Of a stretch of DNA of 5,190 nucleotides, positions 1 through 5,190 are shown piece after piece. The stretch covers positions 1 through 5,190 of the forward strand of contig CAJGCI010000135.1 in NCBI GenBank assembly GCA_904501855.1. The letters run 5' to 3'. A program made the position numbers and the translations under genes. This DNA comes from Oscillospiraceae bacterium (GTDB lineage Bacteria; Bacillota; Clostridia; Oscillospirales; Oscillospiraceae). Numbering within the stretch: position 1 is the first letter of the stretch; the number at the start of each line of letters is the position of its first letter. The notes below the pieces were generated by a model. It was not told where the DNA came from and made no database searches. It saw only the letters and a program-made list of their open reading frames with translations.

Positions 1-1218
1 GTACTCCGGCAGGATCCTGCGGATATCCGTGCCGTCCATGAGGATCTGTCCCCGGTCCGCATCCCAGAACCGCGCCACCAGATTGGCCACGGTGGTCTTT
101 CCCGACCCCGTTTCCCCGACGATGGCGGTGACGTTCCCGGAGGGTGCCCGGAAGGATACATGCTCCAACACATCCTCCTGTGCGTACCGGAAGGTCACGT
201 CCCGGAACTCCAGATCACAGGTCTCCATCGCCGGCTGTTCATCACCCGAAACCGGCGCTTCCTCCAGGATCTCGCGGATCCGGTTTCCGGCGGCATTCTT
301 TTCATAGGCCAGCGCCGGCACTTCCGCGATCGCTCTGGCGGCGGGGATATGGATCCGGAGGGCAAAGGCAAAGAACACGATCATGGCCAGCCGTGAGATC
401 TGCCCGTTGATCAGCAGCATGGCTCCCGCGAACACCACCAGTCCCAGTCCCATCTGAAGGATAGTCTCGGAGGCGGAGGTGAAAATACCGGAGGTCAGTT
501 CCATGCGGAGAGATGCCCGCTTCAGTTCCCGGAGAGTGCGGCACAGCTTCTGATTTTCATACCCGGATCGGGCATCCATGCGGATCTGCGGCATTCCGTC
601 CACATATTCGTGCAGATCCCGCTCCGCTTCCGTCTTCGCATCCAGCTGTTTCATGATCAGCCGGTTCTGGATCTTCATGGACAGCAGCTGGACCGCCACG
701 GCTACGACGACCATGGCCGCCGACGCCAGTCCCATCTTCCAGTTCAGAAAGAAGGACAGAAGCAATGCGAGAGGGATCGTGACGCAGGACGCGGCCACCG
801 ACGGGATCAGACTGGAGAGCAGCACTTCCGCCTGGATGCAGTCATCCACCAGGGCGGCCACGATATCGCTGATCTCTCTCCGGCTGAAGAAGGAATAAGG
901 AAGCCTCTGCAGCTTCTCCGCCGTCATCTGCCGGATCCTCTGACACTCCCGGTAGGACGGGATGTTCGTATGGGAGTACTGAATCTTGTGGATCTTCGCC
1001 TCCGCGAGAGAGAACGCGGTACCCAGGATCAGGGAAAGAACGATCCACAGTCCGATACGCTCTCCGCCGCTGCTTCCCAGCAGTCTGGCGATAAACCAGA
1101 TGCTGACGGCAAAGGAGGACGCGGACACGGTCTGCAGCAGAACGGTATCCCGGACCGCCCGGTACAGGTCCTGCTCCCCTTCTCCGGAGATGGGAAAGAA
1201 TTCCTTCATGTGTCTCAT
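1..1218 (-). CDS. ABC half-transporter, permease-ATPase fusion (second subunit, C-terminus cut off)
   Basis: This is the first 406 codons of an ABC half-transporter; the reading frame stays open to the left edge. My translation shows an N-terminal membrane domain (about residues 20-300) with roughly six hydrophobic segments: near 25-45, 56-72, 132-156, 162-180, 251-271 and 274-290. An ATPase domain begins near 335. The A-loop tyrosine is Y345 and Walker A is GETGSGKT at 368-375, with the ATP-binding lysine K374. The Q-loop, signature, Walker B and H-loop would lie beyond the window; family length suggests about 170-180 residues are missing. The start is the ATG that shares ATGA with the stop of the upstream ABC gene, preceded by GGAGGTG five bases away; a second ATG three codons in is less well placed. 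It is probably the partner of the upstream protein in a membrane heterodimer that uses ATP to move a small molecule. Direction and substrate cannot be told. The fold includes multidrug exporters and siderophore importers of the YbtPQ/IrtAB type. Confidence 0.93.
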   Translation of the reverse strand, partial: MRHMKEFFPISGEGEQDLYRAVRDTVLLQTVSASSFAVSIWFIARLLGSSGGERIGLWIVLSLILGTAFSLAEAKIHKIQYSHTNIPSYRECQRIRQMTAEKLQRLPYSFFSRREISDIVAALVDDCIQAEVLLSSLIPSVAASCVTIPLALLLSFFLNWKMGLASAAMVVVAVAVQLLSMKIQNRLIMKQLDAKTEAERDLHEYVDGMPQIRMDARSGYENQKLCRTLRELKRASLRMELTSGIFTSASETILQMGLGLVVFAGAMLLINGQISRLAMIVFFAFALRIHIPAARAIAEVPALAYEKNAAGNRIREILEEAPVSGDEQPAMETCDLEFRDVTFRYAQEDVLEHVSFRAPSGNVTAIVGETGSGKTTVANLVARFWDADRGQILMDGTDIRRILPEY

Positions 1219-3002
1219 TCTGCCACCTCCCCGTTTCCGATGGTCCACTGAACGTTTTTTCTTCCGATGTCCCACAGGGATGCATAGCGGCCGTTCTGTT
1301 TCAGCAGCTCGTCATGGGAGCCCGATTCCCACACCAGACCGTCTTCCATGTAATAGATCCTCCGGGCGGCGGTCACATTGGACAGCCGGTGGGAGATCAT
1401 GATCACCGTCTTCTCTCTCGCCAGTGCCTCCACGGCTTTCTGCAGATAGTATTCGTTCTCCGCGTCCACGGAAGAGGTGGCCTCGTCCAGGATGAGGATG
1501 GGCGCGTCTTTCAGGAATGCACGCGCCAGTGCGATACGGCGCTGTTCTCCTCCGGAAAACCGCCGGCCTTCCTCGCCGATGACGGTGTCGTAGCCTTTGG
1601 GCAGCGCCGTGATGAAGTCATGACAGCACGCCGCCTTCGCGGCACGGACCACTTCTTCCTCCGTGGCATCCGGCCGGGCGCTGCGGATGTTCTCCCGGAT
1701 GGTGTCCCGGTACAGAAAGCAGTCCTGAAACACCATGGAGATGTTCTTCATCCGTTCCGCCGGCGCGATGGTCCCGGCGTCCACGCCGCCGATGAGGATC
1801 CTTCCGTCATCCGGATCCCAGAACCCCGCCAGCAGTCCCGCCACGGTGCTCTTGCCGCCGCCGGAAGGTCCTACGATGGCCGTTAGGGTCCCTTCCTCCG
1901 CCGTGATGTTCACGTTCCGGACCGTCTCTCCTCCCTTTCGGTAGGAGAAGCAGACCTGACACATCTCCACTTTTCCGATCTTCTGCGGAAACGGAACTCC
2001 CTGGCCGGGATCTCTTGCCGGTACCATTTCCATATCACGGATGCGTCCTTCCGCCATGGCGGAGCGGACACTGTGGTTGCCCACGGCCGCCGCCTTGGGA
2101 ACGAAGGTCTTCAGGGTCGGGGTCAGAAGCAGGAACGTGATGGTATCCACCGTCAGTTCCTTCGACCATCCGTGGATCCACAGCAGCAGCGCGGCACAGG
2201 GAAAGAGCACCAGATACAGATTGGAAAGGATGGTGCTGAAGACGCAGTCGAACTTCTCCCACACCAGGGTATACGGGGCACAGGAATCCGAATAGGCGAC
2301 GATCTGCGCATCCAGATCGCTGCAGACGGAATTGCGGTGGCCGAACACCTGAAAGACCCGCTTTCCCCGGACGAACTCCTCCGCCGCGTTTTTCAGCCGT
2401 TCCAGCGCGGTAAGGTAGATATCCATCATCTTCTTCCCGCCCCCTTCCGCAGAGGAGTAGGACATGTAGTTGTAGTATCCCGCGACGGCGATCCCCACCG
2501 CCAGCGCAGCGGTGTACCAGGGATTCACCGCGATCATCCCCGCCAGCAGAGCCAGGGGCAGGACCACGGCGATGACGATCTCGATGAGGTCATGGGCAAG
2601 ATACGACTGGATCTGATTGACGTTGCCGTAGAGATTGCTCAGCACCGTTCCGGTGCCCATGCGGTGGTACATCCCCAAAGGGATCCGGGAGAGATACTCC
2701 GCCAGATCCATCCGCATCCGGTATCCGATGCCGAAAGCTCCCACATGGGACAGGGACAGCGCCCCAAAGTACGCGATCACGTATCCCGCGCAGCCCGCGG
2801 CGGCGAACAGGCCGTGACGGACGATGCCGCGGGCTGCGTCTGCCGTCCATGTTTCCGTATATACCAGGATCCCCACGATCCGGTAGATCTGCACATAGGG
2901 AATCAGATAGCAGATCCCCGCAGCCGCCGACAGCAGCAGCGCCAGCACCACCGGGACCGGGTCTTTCCGGATCCATTCCGTTATCATTTTCAGTGATTCC
3001 AT
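1215..3002 (-). CDS. ABC half-transporter, permease-ATPase fusion (first subunit, complete)
   Basis: This complete 595-residue protein has the usual length for a bacterial half-transporter of the type-IV (exporter) fold. Hydrophobic segments lie near residues 16-36, 64-84, 138-158, 162-180, 253-275 and 284-300. The ATPase domain follows from about 345: A-loop Y354, Walker A GPSGGGKST at 378-386, Q-loop Q426, signature FSGGE at 482-486, Walker B ILILDE at 502-507 with catalytic glutamate E507, D-loop SSVD at 510-513, and switch histidine H538. No catalytic residue is missing, so this subunit should hydrolyse ATP. The signature has F for L and E for the final Q of LSGGQ, a mild variation common in this superfamily. 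The ATG is preceded by GAGG six bases upstream; an in-frame ATG at codon 6 lacks a comparable site. It overlaps the next ABC gene by 4 nt, which points to a heterodimer. The pair layout recalls YbtPQ/IrtAB-like importers as well as drug exporters; the substrate is unknown. Confidence 0.96.
   Translation of the reverse strand: MESLKMITEWIRKDPVPVVLALLLSAAAGICYLIPYVQIYRIVGILVYTETWTADAARGIVRHGLFAAAGCAGYVIAYFGALSLSHVGAFGIGYRMRMDLAEYLSRIPLGMYHRMGTGTVLSNLYGNVNQIQSYLAHDLIEIVIAVVLPLALLAGMIAVNPWYTAALAVGIAVAGYYNYMSYSSAEGGGKKMMDIYLTALERLKNAAEEFVRGKRVFQVFGHRNSVCSDLDAQIVAYSDSCAPYTLVWEKFDCVFSTILSNLYLVLFPCAALLLWIHGWSKELTVDTITFLLLTPTLKTFVPKAAAVGNHSVRSAMAEGRIRDMEMVPARDPGQGVPFPQKIGKVEMCQVCFSYRKGGETVRNVNITAEEGTLTAIVGPSGGGKSTVAGLLAGFWDPDDGRILIGGVDAGTIAPAERMKNISMVFQDCFLYRDTIRENIRSARPDATEEEVVRAAKAACCHDFITALPKGYDTVIGEEGRRFSGGEQRRIALARAFLKDAPILILDEATSSVDAENEYYLQKAVEALAREKTVIMISHRLSNVTAARRIYYMEDGLVWESGSHDELLKQNGRYASLWDIGRKNVQWTIGNGEVAE
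1224..1230 (-). promoter_or_regulatory. Ribosome binding site for the second ABC gene
   Basis: The coding strand reads GGAGGTG followed by GCAGA and then ATG. This strong Shine-Dalgarno sequence lies inside the last codons of the upstream ABC gene (the G-E-V-A-E tail). With the ATGA stop/start overlap it fixes the start at 1218 and suggests translational coupling, which would keep the two subunits at similar levels. Confidence 0.8.
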
Positions 3003-3008
3003 GATTTT

Positions 3009-3013
3009 CCTCA
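3009..3013 (-). promoter_or_regulatory. Ribosome binding site for the first ABC gene
   Basis: The coding strand reads TGAGG, then six bases, then ATG. It is weaker than the other two ribosome binding sites in the window, but its spacing supports the start at 3002 over the ATG five codons downstream. It begins 16 nt after the large hairpin stem in the same gap, so the hairpin itself does not cover it. Confidence 0.6.
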
Positions 3014-3029
3014 GCTTACAAAAGAATGG

Positions 3030-3061
3030 AAGGCATCTCCGATGGGGTTCAGAGATGCCTT
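3030..3061 (-). terminator. 13-bp hairpin before the ABC pair; candidate attenuator, weak terminator or mRNA-stabilising element
   Basis: On the coding strand AAGGCATCTCTGA pairs with TCGGAGATGCCTT around a six-base loop, ACCCCA. All 13 positions pair, one of them as U-G. On the plus strand that position would be a C-A mismatch, so the fold favours RNA of the operon strand. The stem is followed by CCATTCTTTTGTAA: some T's, but interrupted and offset from the stem, so as an intrinsic terminator it is weak. Because a same-strand ABC gene starts 27 nt downstream and no clear promoter is visible between, partial termination or protection of the upstream mRNA end seems likelier than a full stop. 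The structure is seen directly; the role is inference. Confidence 0.5.
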
Positions 3062-3065
3062 TCGA

Positions 3066-3093
3066 ACTGCCCGGCAGTCATTGTTCCTGCCGG
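3066..3093 (-). repeat. Inverted repeats just after the methyltransferase stop
   Basis: On the coding strand CCGGCAG and CTGCCGG form a perfect 7-bp inverted repeat with a 9-nt spacer (3071-3093), starting nine bases after the methyltransferase stop codon. One arm is also half of an overlapping 13-bp odd palindrome, ACTGCC-C-GGCAGT on the plus strand (3066-3078). A 1-base centre is too tight for a full RNA hairpin, so the palindrome would act as DNA if it acts at all, for example as a repressor site. The longer-spaced repeat could fold in RNA. No -35/-10 promoter is recognisable beside it, so an operator role is only a possibility. Confidence 0.45.
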
Positions 3094-3102
3094 AACGCGA
3101 TC

Positions 3103-3900
3103 CTACGCCGGAGTGCAGGCGCGGATCATGAACATCGGCGTATTGCCGTAGATGCATTTTTCCTTGTCATCCCAGAGTTCCTCGATGATATCCCGGTCAT
3201 AGCAGACCTCCTGATATCCCAGGCCCTGGAGAAGTCCCACATCCCAGTCCGGCCGGATCCGGTCTCTCAGGGCATGATCCCAGACATCGCTCTCATCCGG
3301 GCGATACTGTTCAAAGCGTTTCCGCAGTGCCTCCTCATCCCCGTCGTATACGTTTCCGGAGAAATCCGAACCGTAGATCTTCATGCATTCGATGTGCCGT
3401 CGGACGCTCTCCTCATGCTCGGAAAAACCGTACCGGGACAGGTGCCAGTTGGCATCGAAGATCAGCAGCACTCCCCCGGGACGCAGCACCCGCTTCCATT
3501 CGCGGTACACCCGGGCATGATCCCGCAGGGTATGTGTGACGTTCCGGCTGATGACGAGATCAAAGGAATCGTCCTCAAACTCCAGATGATGGCAGTCCAT
3601 GAGGAGGAAATTGACCGAAAGGCCGTTTTCTTCCGCTCTGCTCCGGGCGTACTCCAGCATGGAATCGCTGCCGTCGACGGCGGTGACCCGGTGGCCTTCC
3701 TGAGCCATGATGCAGGAGAAGAATCCGGGACCGCAGCCGCAGTCCAGGATATCCAGGCGTCCCTGTTTCGGCACCTGTTCCAGGATCTGTTTCTTCCAGG
3801 CCGCTGCCCGGAAGCTGTGGATCTCATCTTCAATGATATCGTTGTAGTTGGTCGCGCCCTGCGACCACTGTTCGTTGATGATTTCCTGTTCCTTATCCAA
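3103..3900 (-). CDS. Class I SAM-dependent methyltransferase (Methyltransf_11/UbiE-like)
   Basis: This is a 265-residue soluble methyltransferase with a Rossmann-like fold. Motif I is LDCGCGPG at residues 52-59, the glycine-rich SAM loop. The acidic residue that normally binds the SAM ribose is D76, in VTAVDGSDS. Motif III centres on MDCHHLEF (about 101-108) with D102 near the adenine. FDLVISRN lies at 113-120, and LRPGGVLLIFDANW at 139-152 is the usual RPGG turn and following strand. Residues from about 155 on form a less typical, charged C-terminal part that probably shapes the substrate pocket. The chosen start is TTG, nine bases after a perfect AAGGAGG. The frame is open 15 codons further up to another TTG with no good ribosome binding site, and the first in-frame ATG is inside the SAM domain. 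It overlaps the MATE gene by 8 nt, implying coupled translation. A small-molecule substrate is likely given the transporter neighbours, but it cannot be named. Confidence 0.92.
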   Translation of the reverse strand: MDKEQEIINEQWSQGATNYNDIIEDEIHSFRAAAWKKQILEQVPKQGRLDILDCGCGPGFFSCIMAQEGHRVTAVDGSDSMLEYARSRAEENGLSVNFLLMDCHHLEFEDDSFDLVISRNVTHTLRDHARVYREWKRVLRPGGVLLIFDANWHLSRYGFSEHEESVRRHIECMKIYGSDFSGNVYDGDEEALRKRFEQYRPDESDVWDHALRDRIRPDWDVGLLQGLGYQEVCYDRDIIEELWDDKEKCIYGNTPMFMIRACTPA

Positions 3901-5190
3901 TTTGTCGTTCCTCCTTGATGAGTTTGGTGGACCTCCAGTCGGCAAAGCGGTAATACAGTACCATTTCCGCCGCGGTGAGGCCCCAGGTAATGGGATAGGA
4001 CCATGCGATGGTCTTCACATCCGGGTATACCGGGACCGTCAGCATCATCAGGATGCTGCGGACCAGTGTGATGTTCAGCAGGATGATCATGGTGGGCGGT
4101 GTCGCCTTCCCTGCGCCCTTGATGGAATCTCCGTAGACCTGCAGGATCAGATACAGTAGATAGAACGGGAAGGTGGTGTGGATGATCCGGGAACAGAGTG
4201 CCGTGACTCCGGCGTCCCGGACGAACAGCCCCGCAGCCTGCCGGCTGAAGATCATCAGCAGGACACTGGTCAGTACCGTGATGACGCTCCCGGCGAGAAG
4301 ACAGGCGCGGGTCCCGCGGGATGCCCGTTCCGGCTGCCGCGCTCCCAGATTCTGACCCACAAAGGTGGTGGCCGCCTGTCCGAAGGCCACGATGGGAAAA
4401 TAGATGGGCAGCTCCACCCGGAAATAGGCAGTAAAGGCCGCCACGGCATCGGTGCCCAGTCCGTTGATGAAATACTGTGCCACTACGTTGGACAGGGCGA
4501 TCACCAGGGTCTGGAATCCGGAGGGGATTCCTACCCGCAGGATGGCTCCCAGGACGGGGCCGTGGATGCGGATCTCACGGACCCGGATCCGCAGATCCGG
4601 ATCGATGCGCCGGAACAGATAGATCACCGTCAGCAGTGCGGCCATCCCCTGGGAAAAGAACGTCGCCCAGGCGACGCCTTCCACACCGAGATGAAACACC
4701 AGGAGGAACACTCCGTCCATGATCACATTGACGATGCCTCCCGCCAGCTGGAACATCAGGGGCATGAAGGAATCCCCCATGGCCCGGATAACACCGGCTC
4801 CCATGTTGTAGCTGACGATGAACAGAGCGCTAAAGAAATAGATCCGCAGATAAGACACGGCCAGTGAAACGATCTCTTCCGGTGTCCCGATGGCGTTGAT
4901 GAAGGCAGGGGCAAGCGCGTATCCCAGTCCGAATACCAGCACGCCGCTGAGGATGCTCAGGGCGGCACCGGTATGAAGGATCTTCCCCACCGTCTCCCGG
5001 TCCTTTGCCCCGAAGGCGTTGGCGGTGACCACCCCGGCACCTACCGCAAGGCCGCCGAACAGCCCCACCAGGCAGGTGACCATCATGGAACTGGCCCCCA
5101 CCGCGGCGGAGGCGTTCTTTCCCAGGACCTGTCCGATATACAGCAGGTCCACCGTATTGTAGAGCAGCTGCACCAGGCTGGAGCCCAGCA
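3893..5190 (-). CDS. MATE-family multidrug/cation efflux transporter (N-terminus cut off)
   Basis: The frame runs through the right edge, with 431 residues visible. By comparison with family length (about 450-460) only some 20-30 N-terminal residues are missing. The GTG at 5173 is an internal valine codon, because family-like sequence (LGSSLVQLLYNTVD) continues upstream of it. The protein is very hydrophobic throughout and shows the two-lobe MatE arrangement. In visible numbering, VDLLYIGQVLG lies at 13-23 in the first helix, the first-lobe signature GVIRAMGDS at 132-140, the second-lobe opening GIPSGFQ at 220-226, GQNLGARQPERA at 278-289, and the matching second-lobe signature IKGAGKATPP at 356-365. 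Such proteins sit in the cytoplasmic membrane and export drugs or metabolites in exchange for Na+ or H+. The charged tail KLIKEERQIG ends with TAA inside the methyltransferase start. I would place it among the bacterial NorM/DinF-like MATE proteins; substrate unknown. Confidence 0.94.
   Translation of the reverse strand, partial: LGSSLVQLLYNTVDLLYIGQVLGKNASAAVGASSMMVTCLVGLFGGLAVGAGVVTANAFGAKDRETVGKILHTGAALSILSGVLVFGLGYALAPAFINAIGTPEEIVSLAVSYLRIYFFSALFIVSYNMGAGVIRAMGDSFMPLMFQLAGGIVNVIMDGVFLLVFHLGVEGVAWATFFSQGMAALLTVIYLFRRIDPDLRIRVREIRIHGPVLGAILRVGIPSGFQTLVIALSNVVAQYFINGLGTDAVAAFTAYFRVELPIYFPIVAFGQAATTFVGQNLGARQPERASRGTRACLLAGSVITVLTSVLLMIFSRQAAGLFVRDAGVTALCSRIIHTTFPFYLLYLILQVYGDSIKGAGKATPPTMIILLNITLVRSILMMLTVPVYPDVKTIAWSYPITWGLTAAEMVLYYRFADWRSTKLIKEERQIG
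3910..3916 (-). promoter_or_regulatory. Ribosome binding site that sets the TTG start of the methyltransferase
   Basis: The coding strand reads AAGGAGG, nine bases, then TTG. The site lies inside the last codons of the MATE gene (Lys-Glu-Glu). It is the strongest Shine-Dalgarno in this area and is the main reason to place the start at 3900 instead of at the upstream TTG at 3945. Confidence 0.75.

Noticed and set aside
610..1251. Plus-strand open frame (213 codons) opposite the second ABC gene
   Set aside because: Low-complexity charged translation, fully antisense to a continuous ABC membrane domain whose frame I checked without finding a frameshift.
842..1285. Minus-strand open frame (147 codons) across the junction of the two ABC genes
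   Set aside because: It is out of frame with both ABC genes, which are continuous through this region, and it lacks any domain.
2073..2996. Long plus-strand open frame (307 codons) opposite the first ABC gene
   Set aside because: It lies wholly antisense to a gene with complete ABC motifs. Its translation is rich in H, R, D, Q and G with no domain, as expected from a shadow frame in GC-rich DNA.
3003..3102. A promoter for the ABC pair in the gap
   Set aside because: Reading the coding strand I found no paired -35/-10 elements with sensible spacing; the only AT-rich stretch lies too close to the start codon.
3001..3918. Plus-strand open frame (305 codons) opposite the methyltransferase
   Set aside because: The minus strand encodes clear SAM-binding motifs over the same bases. 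The antisense product runs through the hairpin and shows no recognisable domain; its start at 3001 has no convincing ribosome binding site.
4178..4867. Plus-strand open frame (229 codons) opposite the MATE gene
   Set aside because: Its D/H/G/Q-rich product is the typical complement of a hydrophobic membrane-protein gene; no independent coding evidence.
5171..5173. GTG at 5173 as the true start of the MATE gene
   Set aside because: The frame continues to the window edge with family-like residues before it, and it falls inside the first conserved helix, so it is an internal valine.

Overview
The window is a compact piece of bacterial chromosome. Every convincing gene lies on the minus strand, so transcription runs from high to low coordinates. 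Genes are packed with short overlaps, Shine-Dalgarno sequences are near-perfect (AAGGAGG, GGAGGTG), one gene uses a TTG start, and base composition is visibly GC-rich. Together with the protein types this fits a GC-rich Bacillota, for example a gut clostridial lineage. That assignment is inference; there is no rRNA or other marker gene here to confirm it.

Layout in transcription order: (1) a MATE-family cation-coupled efflux transporter, cut at its N-terminus by the right edge; (2) a class I SAM-dependent methyltransferase whose TTG start overlaps the end of the MATE gene by 8 nt; (3) a 100-nt gap with two inverted repeats, one a 13-bp hairpin favoured on the coding strand; (4) a full-length type-IV-fold ABC half-transporter (membrane domain fused to ATPase domain, 595 aa) with every ATPase motif intact; (5) a second ABC half-transporter whose ATG overlaps the stop codon of the first (ATGA), cut by the left edge just after its Walker A region.

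The two ABC genes almost certainly encode a heterodimer. The MATE and methyltransferase genes form a second coupled pair. The whole looks like one transport-and-modification operon, possibly with graded expression across the gap. The combination suggests handling of a small molecule such as a drug, toxin or metal chelator, by export, by chelate uptake or by methylation. No substrate can be read from the sequence. I found no RNA genes, mobile elements, CRISPR arrays or convincing promoters, and nothing that clearly amounts to an undescribed system. The most unusual non-coding element is the structured 100-nt gap.
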